From: an uncultured Oscillospiraceae bacterium
Lineage (GTDB): Bacteria > Bacillota > Clostridia > Oscillospirales > Oscillospiraceae
Assembly: GCA_910587395.1 (NCBI GenBank)
Contig: CAJULJ010000007.1
Span: 15,691 to 79,690, forward strand
Length of the DNA stretch: 64,000 nucleotides
Reading direction: 5' to 3'
Shown here: positions 25,397 to 34,191 of the stretch, piece by piece
How positions within the stretch are numbered: position 1 is the first letter of the stretch
Layout: the number at the start of each line of letters is the position of its first letter
Program-made: the position numbers and the translations under genes
Notes under the pieces: generated by a model
What the model saw: only the letters and a program-made list of their open reading frames with translations
Told to the model about the DNA's origin: nothing
Database searches by the model: none

Positions 25397-25430
25397 AAAA
25401 GAAGGACACATTTTTGTGTGTCCTTCTTTT
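25397..25430 (+). terminator. Terminator of tRNA-Gly
   Basis: AAAAGAAGGACACA (25397-25410) pairs with TGTGTCCTTCTTTT (25417-25430), with T-rich sequence in and after the right arm. Confidence 0.85.
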
Positions 25431-25505
25431 TGCATGTGTAGGTTTGCATAAAACCCTAACCTGGGACATACAGTAATCCATACGTATGGACAAGGAGGGG
25501 TGGCT

Positions 25506-26507
25506 ATGGACGGAGCATCCAGACGTACGGTGGCGGCCAGGAGGAGAAGACCGCCCCAGAGGACAAGACGGTCCAACCAGAACAATGGGGCAGAGGGGGA
25601 GCGGCGCAGGTTTATCCAGCTGATGGCCAGTCTGATGCTGTTTCTGTTGGTTTACATTGGGCGAGGGGTGTTTCCCGCTCAGTTGGAGATGTGGCGGGCG
25701 GCAGCTGCCGCCAATGTGGATTTCAAAGCGGCTTTTCATCAGTTCAGCTCGGCATTGTCTCAAGGGGAGCCGGTGCCGGGGGCGCTGGAAGCGCTGTGTG
25801 TTACTCTGCTGGGCGGGGAAGTGGAGGAGGAACCGTCTCCGTCTCCTGTTGAAGTCCAAGTCCAGTCACTGACTATGCTGAGCCAGACCCCCGGCGGAGG
25901 ATTGGGCTATCTCAATGAGCACGGCCTTTTACTGGGAGATCGTTTTCTTCCCAAAAAGGACATGCCAGGGCAGGGGGAACCGGACCAGCCTGGACCAGAA
26001 CCTTCTCAGTCTGAGCCGACACTGCCTGTTGTGGTGACAGCAATGGCGCAAGAGTATACCGATGACGGTGTCAAGCTGCCAAGGAACGTGAGTCTGGCGT
26101 ATTATGAGCTGGGGTTGAGCGAAACTACAGTGCCGGTAAATGGAACGGCCACCTCCGGCTTTGGCTACCGGGACAGCCCCATCAATGGAAACAATGAGTT
26201 CCATCTGGCGCTGGACATCGGAGCGGAGGAAGGGGCGGAAATTGGCGCTTTTGCCGCCGGAACGGTGGAATATATCGGGGAGAGCGATGAGTTTGGAAAC
26301 TATCTGAAAATCCGCCATGAAAATAATGTCAGCAGCTTTTATGCTCATTGCAGCAAACTGCTGGTCCACAAGGGAGATCAGGTGGCCTGCGGCCAGACGG
26401 TGGCGCTGGTGGGACACACAGGCAATGCCACAGGGTCCCATCTCCACCTTACCATAGAAAAAGATAACATTCGGTTGAATCCAGCTTATTATGTGGACCT
26501 ATCGTGA
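25506..26507 (+). CDS. M23 (LytM) domain membrane protein, SpoIVFA-like
   Basis: The 333-residue protein has a basic cytoplasmic N-terminus (RRRRPPQRTRRS), one membrane segment near residues 37-57 (FIQLMASLMLFLLVYIGRGVF), a proline-rich linker and a C-terminal LytM domain from about 220 (TSGFGYRDSPINGNNEFHLA to the end). Zinc-ligand patterns HLALD and HLHL are both present. The next gene encodes an M50 protease, the spoIVFA-spoIVFB arrangement, in which SpoIVFA restrains SpoIVFB until late sporulation. The ATG at 25506 has AGGAGG seven bases upstream. The spoIVFA identity rests mainly on context. Confidence 0.75.
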   Translation: MDGASRRTVAARRRRPPQRTRRSNQNNGAEGERRRFIQLMASLMLFLLVYIGRGVFPAQLEMWRAAAAANVDFKAAFHQFSSALSQGEPVPGALEALCVTLLGGEVEEEPSPSPVEVQVQSLTMLSQTPGGGLGYLNEHGLLLGDRFLPKKDMPGQGEPDQPGPEPSQSEPTLPVVVTAMAQEYTDDGVKLPRNVSLAYYELGLSETTVPVNGTATSGFGYRDSPINGNNEFHLALDIGAEEGAEIGAFAAGTVEYIGESDEFGNYLKIRHENNVSSFYAHCSKLLVHKGDQVACGQTVALVGHTGNATGSHLHLTIEKDNIRLNPAYYVDLS

Positions 26508-27075
26508 ACCTCCGAAGGTGGAGATGAGTCCTGGCTTTTTGCTGCTGCTGGGAGTGCTGTACTGGTTGGATGAGGGGGTGGGACTGCTGCCCTGGGGGCT
26601 GCTGGCCTGTCTGCTCCATGAATTGGGACATGTTGCCACAGCTGCCGTTCTAGGGGGACAGGTGGAGGCATTCTCTCTGACAGCGGTTGGGGCGGAGCTG
26701 CGTATCGGCTACGAGGCACCGCTCACCTATGGGCAGGACAGCTTGGTGGCTTTGGCTGGTCCGGCGGTCAATCTGCTGTTCGGGGCTTTGGCTTTGGCTC
26801 TGCACTGGGAGCTGGCGGCAATACTCACCCTGGCGGTGGGGGCGTTCAATCTGCTGCCCATCCTCCCTTTGGACGGTGGGCGTGTGGTGTACGGCCTGCT
26901 GGCAAGCCGTTTGGACCCCGACTGGGCAGATCGGTTAATGACTGCCCTGTCCGGGTGCTTTGTGGGGGTGTTGGTGGGAGTAGGGGCTGTGGCTGTGGCA
27001 CAATACGCCAATGTGACGCTGCTGTTCACCGCCCTGTGGCTGCTGGCAGGGGTATTGCGGAGGGAGAGAGGATAA
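26491..27075 (+). CDS. SpoIVFB-like intramembrane metalloprotease (M50)
   Basis: A 194-residue polytopic protein with the zinc motif HELGH in a membrane helix (LLACLLHELGHVATAAVLGG) and the LPLDGGRVV motif that gives the third ligand. There is no PDZ domain, which separates it from RseP and fits the SpoIVFB group that processes pro-sigma K. It lacks the C-terminal CBS domain of Bacillus SpoIVFB, as short clostridial forms do. It overlaps the end of the SpoIVFA-like gene by 17 bp. No sigK is visible in the window, so the substrate is inferred. Confidence 0.8.
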   Translation: MWTYREPPKVEMSPGFLLLLGVLYWLDEGVGLLPWGLLACLLHELGHVATAAVLGGQVEAFSLTAVGAELRIGYEAPLTYGQDSLVALAGPAVNLLFGALALALHWELAAILTLAVGAFNLLPILPLDGGRVVYGLLASRLDPDWADRLMTALSGCFVGVLVGVGAVAVAQYANVTLLFTALWLLAGVLRRERG

Positions 27076-27103
27076 TTTTTTGATGAGAAACTGGAAAAAC
27101 CCC

Positions 27104-27132
27104 TTGCAAATCCATTGAGGCTGTGATAAACT
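27104..27132 (+). promoter_or_regulatory. Promoter of rplS with a short leader
   Basis: TTGCAA (27104-27109), 17 bp, TAAACT (27127-27132). About 75 nt of leader follow before the rplS start and could carry a ribosomal protein L19 leader structure; no motif was confirmed. Confidence 0.55.
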
Positions 27133-27213
27133 ACCTAAGTCTGAAAAAGGGCGGTCCTCTGCGCGGCCACAGATCGGGACGCATGAACGCCTGAAAATAG
27201 GAGGAAAATACAA

Positions 27214-27555
27214 ATGGATCTGCTTCAGCAATTCAGCGACAAGTACATGAAGGAGGAGGCTCCTTCCGTCCGTGTGGGCGATACGGTCCGGGTGCATATC
27301 CGGGTCAAGGAGGGTAACCGCGAGCGTATCCAGGTGTTCGAGGGCACCGTCATCGCCAAGAAGCACGGCGGTATCGAGGAGAGCTTCACCGTCCGCCGCA
27401 TTTCCTACGGCGTAGGCGTGGAGAAGGTCTTCCCCCTGCATGCTCCCACTATTGAGAAGGTGGAGACCGTTCGCAAGGGTAAGGTCCGCCGGGCCAAGCT
27501 GTACTACCTGCGTGACCGCGTGGGCAAGGCAGCCAAGGTCAAAGAGGACCTGTGA
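27214..27555 (+). CDS. rplS: 50S ribosomal protein L19
   Basis: Large-subunit protein L19 at the interface with the 30S subunit. The 113 residues carry the family pattern VRVGDTVRVHIRVKEGNRER, VFEGTVIAKKHGG, ESFTVRRISYGVGVEKVFPL and a basic C-terminus ending near LYYLRDRVGKAAKVKE. TAGGAGG precedes the ATG. A strong terminator follows, so it is largely expressed alone. Confidence 0.97.
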   Translation: MDLLQQFSDKYMKEEAPSVRVGDTVRVHIRVKEGNRERIQVFEGTVIAKKHGGIEESFTVRRISYGVGVEKVFPLHAPTIEKVETVRKGKVRRAKLYYLRDRVGKAAKVKEDL

Positions 27556-27562
27556 GCTGTGC

Positions 27563-27598
27563 AATAAAAGAGGAGCGGGTGACCGCTCCTCTTTTATT
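27563..27598. terminator. Terminator after rplS
   Basis: Perfect 16-bp arms (AATAAAAGAGGAGCGG at 27563-27578 and its complement at 27583-27598) around a 4-nt loop, with TTTTATT at the 3' side. Confidence 0.88.
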
Positions 27599-27635
27599 AA
27601 AACAGGCTGATTTTATACCAAAGAGGGTGGGGCCA

Positions 27636-28493
27636 ATGAATATTCAATGGTATCCTGGACACATGACCAAGACCAGACGGCAAATGGAAAACGATGTGAA
27701 GCTGGTGGATCTGGTGGCTGAGGTGGTGGATGCCCGCATCCCCGTCTCCAGCCGGAACCCGGATATTGACACGATGGTGGGTGACCGGCCCCGGCTCATC
27801 ATTTTCAATCGGGCGGACCAGGCCGATCCGGTTATGAGCGCTCACTGGATGGCTTGGTTCAGGGGAAAAGGATATGGTGTGCTGGAGACAGACGCAAAGT
27901 CCGGCAAGGGTGTAAGTCAGTTTTCGGCTGCCGCTAAAAACGTGCTCAAAGATAAGCTGGTCGCCTGGAAGGCCAAAGGGCAGGTGGGCCGCCCCATTCG
28001 GGCTATGGTAGTGGGCGTACCCAATGTCGGTAAATCCACTTTTATCAATAAGGTGGCCCGGCGTAAGTCCGCCAAAGCCAGTGACCGGCCCGGGGTCACA
28101 CGGGGAAAGCAGTGGGTGAGTGTGGATGCAGGGCTGGAACTGCTGGACACTCCGGGTATTCTCTGGCCCAAATTTGAGGATGAGATCACTGGGCTGCATC
28201 TGGCCTTTACCGGCGCGGTGAAGGACGAGGTCACAGATGTGGAAGGACTGGCCTGCGCTTTGCTGGAGCTGCTTCGAGAACGTTATCCGAAGGCATTGGA
28301 GGAGCGGTATAAACTGGAAGTGAATGCAGACAGCATCCAAGGCTGGGAGTTGCTGGAGCAATGCGCACGGAAGCGGGGAATGCTGATTTCCGGCGGTGAG
28401 GTAGACACAGAGCGGATGTCAAAGGTGCTGTTGGACGAATTTCGAGGGGGCAAGTTAGGACGCTTTACACTAGAGATACCGGAGAAGCTATAG
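27636..28493 (+). CDS. rbgA: Ribosome biogenesis GTPase RbgA (YlqF)
   Basis: A circularly permuted GTPase that promotes late 50S assembly. The motif order is G4 (FNRAD), then G1 (VVGVPNVGKSTFINK), G2 and G3 (LLDTPGILWP), which is the YlqF order. The start MNIQWYPGHMTKTRRQM at 27636 is the family start and has GAGGGTGG upstream, giving 285 residues. It lies just behind the rplS terminator and before rnhB, as in Bacillus subtilis (rplS-ylqF-rnhB). Confidence 0.96.
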   Translation: MNIQWYPGHMTKTRRQMENDVKLVDLVAEVVDARIPVSSRNPDIDTMVGDRPRLIIFNRADQADPVMSAHWMAWFRGKGYGVLETDAKSGKGVSQFSAAAKNVLKDKLVAWKAKGQVGRPIRAMVVGVPNVGKSTFINKVARRKSAKASDRPGVTRGKQWVSVDAGLELLDTPGILWPKFEDEITGLHLAFTGAVKDEVTDVEGLACALLELLRERYPKALEERYKLEVNADSIQGWELLEQCARKRGMLISGGEVDTERMSKVLLDEFRGGKLGRFTLEIPEKL

Positions 28494-28511
28494 AGAAAGG
28501 GGAGCGGAGCC

Positions 28512-29117
28512 ATGCCCAGTTGGGAGTTGGAATATGAGGCCAAGGCGCAGGGGTATCAGGCGATATGCGGCTGTGACGAGGCGGGGGCTGGTCCGCTGGC
28601 AGGCCGGGTCTATGCTGCTGCGGTGATACTGCCTGACGGGTTGGAGCTGCCCTGGCTTGATGACTCTAAAAAGGTGACAGAAAAACGGCGGGAAATGCTC
28701 TATAGCCAAATTATTGCTCTGGCTGTGGCTTGGTCAGTGGCGTGGCTGGAGCCAAAGGAAATCGACGAAATTGACATCCTGAACAGCCGGATCAAGGCCA
28801 TGCAGCTGGCAATTGACGCGCTGGAACCGAAAGCTGATTTTGCCCTCGTTGACGGTAACCGAGACCATGGGAGCCGTTGCTCCATTGTGGCATCACACAA
28901 ATTGGTTGTAAAGGGAGATCACTTGTCGATGTCGATTGCAGCGGCATCTATTCTGGCAAAGGTCAGCCGAGACCGGTATATGGTGAAGATGGCTGAGCTC
29001 TATCCCCAATATGAATTTGAGCGGCACAAGGGATACGGCACGAGGCGGCATTATGAGCTGCTGCGGGAGCATGGAGCGAGTCCTATCCACCGCCGCACTT
29101 TCCTGAAAAAGCTTTGA
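28512..29117 (+). CDS. rnhB: Ribonuclease HII
   Basis: An endonuclease that cuts RNA in RNA-DNA hybrids and at single ribonucleotides. The 201 residues carry the Asp-Glu pair in GCDEAGAGPLAG, the third acidic residue in ALVDGNRDHG and SMSIAAASILAKVSRDR. The usual DEAGRG motif is DEAGAG here: the Arg of the Gly-Arg-Gly loop is Ala, encoded by GCT. It lies in the rbgA-rnhB-yraN order. Confidence 0.95.
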   Translation: MPSWELEYEAKAQGYQAICGCDEAGAGPLAGRVYAAAVILPDGLELPWLDDSKKVTEKRREMLYSQIIALAVAWSVAWLEPKEIDEIDILNSRIKAMQLAIDALEPKADFALVDGNRDHGSRCSIVASHKLVVKGDHLSMSIAAASILAKVSRDRYMVKMAELYPQYEFERHKGYGTRRHYELLREHGASPIHRRTFLKKL

Positions 29118-29485
29118 GCAGCGGAGGAGAGGCCCGCATCCGGGGTCAGTGGGGCGAGGAACTGGTTGCAGAGGATTTGCGGCGTAAGGGATGGACAGTG
29201 GCTGCCAGAAATTTTTACTGTCGTATGGGAGAACTGGATATTGTGGCAAAAAATGAGCGCTATCTCATTTTTGTGGAAGTCAAGCTGCGAAAAAACGCTA
29301 GATTCGGCGCGGCATGTGAGGCAGTGACTCCCTTGAAGCAGAGAAAGCTGATGGCCGCGGCTCAATATTACCTGATGTGTCACCCCACAAAGCTCCAGCC
29401 ACGGTTCGATGTGGCGGAGGTATACGCGCCCCAGGGAGTCCATACAGAACGTCCCAGCATAAGCTATATAGAGAACGCTTTTTGA
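29114..29485 (+). CDS. YraN/UPF0102 family endonuclease-like protein
   Basis: A small protein of the UPF0102 (YraN) family with a restriction-endonuclease-like fold. QWGEELVAEDLRRKGWTVAA, the acidic centre GELDIVAKNERYLIFVEVKL (E-D-x-V with E-V-K) and a C-terminal FDVAEV are the family pattern. The start is a TTG at 29114 that overlaps the rnhB stop; no ATG or GTG lies between it and the conserved region. 123 residues. The biological role of the family is unclear. Confidence 0.9.
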   Translation: MSSGGEARIRGQWGEELVAEDLRRKGWTVAARNFYCRMGELDIVAKNERYLIFVEVKLRKNARFGAACEAVTPLKQRKLMAAAQYYLMCHPTKLQPRFDVAEVYAPQGVHTERPSISYIENAF

Positions 29486-29498
29486 GGAGGTGCGATGC

Positions 29499-30437
29499 TT
29501 GCAATCGATTTCTGTATTTGATGCCCACTGTGATACCGTCTCCCGGTGCTGGAGGGAATATGAGGGGCTGGACCACAACTCCGGAATGATTTCATTGGAG
29601 CGGACGGCGGGGTTTGGGCGGTATTGCCAATTCTTTGCTTTGTGGACTGCGGATGGCTTTACCGGCTATCCGTTGGGAGAGAATTCGGTGGAACTTGCCT
29701 ATCATGTGCTTTTGCGCTGTTTCAAAGACCAGATAGCCCGCAATGCGGACAAAATTGTTCCGTGCCGCACAGCAGATGAGGCCGAACACGCCACCCGGCA
29801 GGGGAAAGCGGCGGCGTTTCTGTCAGTGGAGGGGGCGGAGCTGCTGGGCTGTGACCCGGCCCGTTTGGATCAAGCGGCAGCAGACGGGGTGGTGTCCATC
29901 ACTTTAACATGGAACCATGCCAATACCTTGTCGGGGTCCAATTGTGAGGAACCGGAGCGGGGATTATCCTCTGTTGGGCGCGAATTTGTAGCAAAAATGG
30001 AGGATCTACATATCCTGGTGGACGTATCCCACCTGTCCGAGGCGGGATTCTGGGACGTGGCGGAGCTGGCCCGGAGGCCTTTTATCGCCAGTCACTCAAA
30101 CGCAAAATCTGTGTGGAATCACACAAGGAACTTGACGGATGGACAAATAAATGCGATAATAAAAAATCAAGGTGTGATAGGGCTCAATTTTTACACCGAG
30201 TTCGTGGGAGGCAGCAGGGACCTGGACGCAGTCCGAGGCCATTTGGACCGCATTTTGGAGTTGGGCGGTGAGTCGAACGTGGCTCTTGGCGGAGACTGGG
30301 ATGGCTGCGATACCATTACCAATCTGCCCACCATTGACAGCCTGCCCCGGTTCTACGAGTACCTGCTGCGCCATGGTTATAGAGAAACGGTCGTCCAAGA
30401 CCTGTTTTACAATAATTTAATGAGAGTAGTGAGATGA
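29499..30437 (+). CDS. Peptidase M19 (membrane dipeptidase family)
   Basis: A zinc dipeptidase of the renal dipeptidase family. It has the first metal motif FDAHCDT, the bridging Glu in FLSVEGAELLG, later His residues in VDVSHLSEAGFWDV and ASHSNAKSVW, and GGDWDGCDT near the end. The TTG at 29499 is chosen because GAGGAGG (29484-29490) is eight bases upstream. A GTG at 29490 is part of that site, and the ATG at 29495 is out of frame. 312 residues, no signal peptide, so it is probably cytoplasmic. It overlaps thrC by 4 bp. Confidence 0.92.
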   Translation: MQSISVFDAHCDTVSRCWREYEGLDHNSGMISLERTAGFGRYCQFFALWTADGFTGYPLGENSVELAYHVLLRCFKDQIARNADKIVPCRTADEAEHATRQGKAAAFLSVEGAELLGCDPARLDQAAADGVVSITLTWNHANTLSGSNCEEPERGLSSVGREFVAKMEDLHILVDVSHLSEAGFWDVAELARRPFIASHSNAKSVWNHTRNLTDGQINAIIKNQGVIGLNFYTEFVGGSRDLDAVRGHLDRILELGGESNVALGGDWDGCDTITNLPTIDSLPRFYEYLLRHGYRETVVQDLFYNNLMRVVR

Positions 30438-31927
30438 CCATGAATTACTTGAGCACGAGAAATAAAGACCTGCGTATGAGCGCGTCCCAGGCCATCGCTA
30501 AGGGGTTGGCTCCCGACGGCGGATTGATGACCCCGGCGGTGCTGCCCCGGTTGCCCGCCTCTGCGGTGGAGACCATGAAGGAGATGTCTTACCAGCAGCG
30601 GGTGGTCTATATCATGAACAGCTTTTTAGAGGGATTTGCCGCCTCTGAATTGACCGCCTATGCCGCTGAGGCCTACGGCGGAGGGAAGTTCTCCCACGAG
30701 GATGTGGCCCCTGTTCGTAAGCTGGACGACAACACCTACTGTCTGGAGCTGTGGCATGGGCCCACCTGTGCCTTTAAGGATATGGCGCTCCAGGTGCTGC
30801 CCCATTTACTGACCGCGTCGTTGGAGAAGAACGATGAGAAAAAGACGGTGTGTATCCTGGTGGCCACCTCCGGTGACACGGGAAAGGCCGCTTTGGAGGG
30901 GTTCCGCAACGTGGATAAGACTAAGATCCTGGTGTTCTATCCCAAGGATGGCGTGTCTGAGATCCAGGAGCTTCAAATGGTCACCCAGGAGGGCGGCAAT
31001 GTGAGCGTGAGCTCCGTAGTAGGCAATTTTGACGACGCTCAGGCCGGAGTAAAGACGCTGTTCTCTGACGAGGAGTTGGTCGCTGAGTTGACGCAGCGGG
31101 GGTATTTTCTATCCTCGGCCAACTCCATCAACTGGGGCCGTGTGCTGCCGCAGATTGTGTACTACGCTTCCGCCTACTGCGACCTGTTGAAGAGCGGGGC
31201 CATTTCTAAGGGTGAGGCCATCAATGTGTGCGTGCCCACCGGTAATTTCGGCAACATTTTGGCTGCCTATTATGCTAAAGTTATGGGTATTCCCATCAAT
31301 CGGCTGATCTGCGCCTCCAACCAGAATAACGTGCTCACCGACTTCATCAACACCGGCACCTATGACCGCAACCGTACCTTCTACAACACCATTTCTCCGT
31401 CTATGGATATCCTGATTTCCAGCAACCTGGAGCGAATGCTGTTCGAGCTGTCCGGCAGAGACGACAAGCTGGTGTGTGAGTACATGTCTCAGCTGGCGGA
31501 GTATGGCAGCTACCGAGTGGACAGTTCCATCCGCACCAAGCTGAAAAGGGAGTTCAATGCCGGTTACTGCGACGACCAGCAGGCCAGGGACATGATCGCC
31601 AAGATGTGGAACGAGCAGAACTATCTCATCGACCCACACACCGCCGTAGCCTTCCACGTGCTGGAGGAGTACCGGGAGGAGACGGGGGACGATACGGTGA
31701 CCATTGCGGTGTCCACCGCCAGCCCCTTCAAGTTTTGTGACAGTGTGCTGGACGCTCTGGGCGTAAAGGAACACAGGGCTGGGCTTGAAATTCTGGACCA
31801 GCTCACCGAGGTCACTGGCGTACCCACTCCCGCGCCGCTGGCAAGACTCAAAAAGCGCCGCCGCCGCTTTGAGGGCGGGGTAGAAAAGTCGGCCATGAAG
31901 AACTGTGTATTGGAGTTCCTGAAATAA
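30434..31927 (+). CDS. thrC: Threonine synthase
   Basis: A PLP enzyme that converts O-phosphohomoserine to threonine. The PLP lysine is in GPTCAFKDMALQ, the phosphate loop in LVATSGDTGKAALEGF, and later segments NSINWGRVLPQIVYYASAYC and VPTGNFGNILAAYYAKVMG are typical. The 497 residues are the long class found in yeast and many gut Clostridia. The start overlaps the dipeptidase stop (ATGA). No other threonine gene is nearby. Confidence 0.96.
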   Translation: MTMNYLSTRNKDLRMSASQAIAKGLAPDGGLMTPAVLPRLPASAVETMKEMSYQQRVVYIMNSFLEGFAASELTAYAAEAYGGGKFSHEDVAPVRKLDDNTYCLELWHGPTCAFKDMALQVLPHLLTASLEKNDEKKTVCILVATSGDTGKAALEGFRNVDKTKILVFYPKDGVSEIQELQMVTQEGGNVSVSSVVGNFDDAQAGVKTLFSDEELVAELTQRGYFLSSANSINWGRVLPQIVYYASAYCDLLKSGAISKGEAINVCVPTGNFGNILAAYYAKVMGIPINRLICASNQNNVLTDFINTGTYDRNRTFYNTISPSMDILISSNLERMLFELSGRDDKLVCEYMSQLAEYGSYRVDSSIRTKLKREFNAGYCDDQQARDMIAKMWNEQNYLIDPHTAVAFHVLEEYREETGDDTVTIAVSTASPFKFCDSVLDALGVKEHRAGLEILDQLTEVTGVPTPAPLARLKKRRRRFEGGVEKSAMKNCVLEFLK

Positions 31928-31938
31928 GAGGTGATGGG

Positions 31939-32628
31939 ATGGCTCTTTACGCCATCGGCGATACCCACCTGTCCCTGAGTTCGGACAAGCCTATGGACGT
32001 GTTCGGCGGCGGCTGGGAGGGTTATGTGGACAAGCTGCGGGAGGGCTTTGCTCCGGTAGATGACAGCGACACGGTGGTGTTGTGCGGCGATCTGTCCTGG
32101 GGAATGAGCCTGGAAGAGGCCCGGGAGGACTTTGAGTTCCTCGACCATGAGCTGCCGGGGGAAAAGTGGCTGCTCAAGGGCAACCACGATTACTGGTGGA
32201 ACACTGCCGCCAAAATGAACGCTTTTTTTCAGGTCAACGGGTTCGAACGCCTCCACATCCTTCATAACAACTGTGCCTTTTATGGGGAGATTGCCCTGTG
32301 CGGTACCCGGGGATGGTTTTTTGAGGAAAACGGTGCGCCTCAGTCGGAAAAAGTGTTCAAACGGGAGCTCATCCGTCTGGAAGCGTCGCTGAAAGCGGCG
32401 GGGGAGCGGGAAAAGCTGTGCTTTCTCCACTATCCGCCTCTTTATCGAGGCTACCACTGTCAGGAGATCATCAACCTGCTGAAGCAGTACCAGGTAAGGG
32501 CCTGCTATTACGGCCATCTCCATGGTCCCAGCCACCGCTTAGCTATTGAGGGAGCACAGGGCGGGGTGGATTACCATCTGGTGTCTGCGGACTTTGTCGG
32601 ATTCCGTCCAAAAAAAATTTTAATTTAA
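31939..32628 (+). CDS. Metallophosphoesterase
   Basis: A calcineurin-like phosphoesterase of 229 residues with the five-block signature: AIGDTHLS, LCGDLSWGM, LLKGNHDYWW, LCFLHYPP and CYYGHLHGP. No signal peptide. GAGGTGATGGG precedes the ATG. It follows thrC by 11 bp. The substrate cannot be read from the sequence. Confidence 0.92.
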   Translation: MALYAIGDTHLSLSSDKPMDVFGGGWEGYVDKLREGFAPVDDSDTVVLCGDLSWGMSLEEAREDFEFLDHELPGEKWLLKGNHDYWWNTAAKMNAFFQVNGFERLHILHNNCAFYGEIALCGTRGWFFEENGAPQSEKVFKRELIRLEASLKAAGEREKLCFLHYPPLYRGYHCQEIINLLKQYQVRACYYGHLHGPSHRLAIEGAQGGVDYHLVSADFVGFRPKKILI

Positions 32629-32640
32629 GTGAAAAAACAG

Positions 32641-32669
32641 TGGAAATCTTTGCGCCTATCTGATAGAAT
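32641..32669 (+). promoter_or_regulatory. Putative promoter of the tig-clp operon
   Basis: TGGAAA (32641-32646), 17 bp, TAGAAT (32664-32669), 66 bp before the tig start. No CtsR-type direct repeat was noticed. Confidence 0.5.
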
Positions 32670-32734
32670 AGGTTGGATTACTTAGAAAGAAGGCCCAGCG
32701 GCTTTTCGGCGGGCCAAGCTTGGAGGAACACACC

Positions 32735-34075
32735 ATGAACATTAAGAGTAATGAGAAAAAAGAGAACAGCACCTTTGAACTGGTAATTGAGGTTGGAGCC
32801 GCCGAGTTCCAGGCCGCCATTGACAAGGTCTATAACCGCCAGAAGAACCGCATCAACGTCCCCGGCTTCCGCAAGGGTAAGGCTCCCCGAAAGATGGTGG
32901 AGAAGATGTACGGCGCCGAGATCTTCTTTGAGGATGCCATTTCTCTGGCCTATCCCGACGCTTACGAGGCCGCGCTGAGGGAAACGGATATCAAGCCCGT
33001 GGCCTATCCCCAGTTGGAGGTGCTGGATGTCAGCGCCGACGGTTTCACCTTCAAAGCCACGGTCACCGTGAAGCCCGAGGCGTCCATCAAGGACTATAAG
33101 GGCCTCCAGGTTGCAAAACCGGATGTGAAGGTGTCCGCCGCCGACATCAAGGCGGAGCTGAAGCCCTATATTGACCGGGCCTCCCGTCTGGTGAGCGTGG
33201 AGCGCAAAGCCAAGAAGGGCGATACTGCGGTCATCGATTTTGAGGGCTTCAAGGATGGCGAGCCGTTCCAGGGCGGCAAGGGGGAGAACTACAGCCTGGA
33301 GCTGGGCTCCGGTTCCTTTGTTCCCGGCTTTGAGGATCAGGTCATCGGCATGAAGGCCGGCGATGAGAAGGATCTGGACATCACCTTCCCCGAGAATTAC
33401 ACCCCCGAGCTGGCCGGCGCCGCTGTGGTATTCAAGGTCAAGGTCCACGAGGTGAAGGAGAAGCAGGAACCCGATGTGGACGACGAGTTTGCCAAGGACG
33501 TATCCGAGTTTGAGACCCTGGATGAGTTCAAGAAGGACCTGGGCGAGAAGCTGAAGGCCCGCCGCCAGGAGCAGGCGGACCGCGACTTTGAGGCCGCAGT
33601 CATTGACGCCCTGCTGGAGAAGCTGGAGTGCGAGGTGCCCCAGGCCATGGTGGACTACCGCGCCGACAAGATGCTGGAGGACTACGCCAACCGCATACAG
33701 GGCCAGGGCATTGGCTTTGAGGACTATTTGCGGATGATGGGCATGTCCGTGGACGACATGCGCGCTCAGTCCAAAAACGCCGCCGACCGGGCGGTGCGCA
33801 GCGATCTGGCACTGGAGTCTGTGGCCGCCGCTGAGGGCATTGAGGTTTCTGACGCCGATGTGGACGAGGAGATCGGCAAGCTGGCTGAACAGTACAGCAT
33901 GGAAGTGGAAAAGGTCAAGGCCATTGTCAACGCTGAGGATGTCCGTCATGATTTGATGGTGCGCAAGGCTCTGGAGCTGGTGAAGAGCTCTGTGAAGAAG
34001 CCCGCCAAAAAGACGGCCAAAAAGGCTGATAAGGCCGAGGAGAAGGCCGACGAGGCAGAGAAAACCGAGGAATAA
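32735..34075 (+). CDS. tig: Trigger factor
   Basis: A ribosome-associated chaperone and peptidyl-prolyl isomerase. The N-terminal ribosome-binding domain has the signature VPGFRKGKAPRKMVEKMYG. The FKBP-like domain follows (about 150-240: AKKGDTAVIDFEGFKDGEPF, PGFEDQVIGMKAGDEKDLDI) and then the helical C-terminal arms. The last 25 residues are a Lys/Ala/Glu-rich tail. The ATG at 32735 (446 aa) has GGAGG eight bases upstream. It leads the clpP-clpX-lon block. Confidence 0.97.
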   Translation: MNIKSNEKKENSTFELVIEVGAAEFQAAIDKVYNRQKNRINVPGFRKGKAPRKMVEKMYGAEIFFEDAISLAYPDAYEAALRETDIKPVAYPQLEVLDVSADGFTFKATVTVKPEASIKDYKGLQVAKPDVKVSAADIKAELKPYIDRASRLVSVERKAKKGDTAVIDFEGFKDGEPFQGGKGENYSLELGSGSFVPGFEDQVIGMKAGDEKDLDITFPENYTPELAGAAVVFKVKVHEVKEKQEPDVDDEFAKDVSEFETLDEFKKDLGEKLKARRQEQADRDFEAAVIDALLEKLECEVPQAMVDYRADKMLEDYANRIQGQGIGFEDYLRMMGMSVDDMRAQSKNAADRAVRSDLALESVAAAEGIEVSDADVDEEIGKLAEQYSMEVEKVKAIVNAEDVRHDLMVRKALELVKSSVKKPAKKTAKKADKAEEKADEAEKTEE

Positions 34076-34191
34076 ACGGTAATCCGCAGCTTTTTGTGAG
34101 AGGGAGGGAATAACTGCCGGTGGACAGTGGGCATAATAGCCAGCGCCGGTGGGGAACACGGAGAATTCCCCCGTCTGAAAGGAGAAGCATT

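Noticed and set aside
32678..34159. 493-codon open frame opposite trigger factor
   Set aside because: Composition is dominated by Leu, His, Gly and Val from reversed Lys/Glu/Asp codons; no start signal. The tig gene on the other strand is certain.
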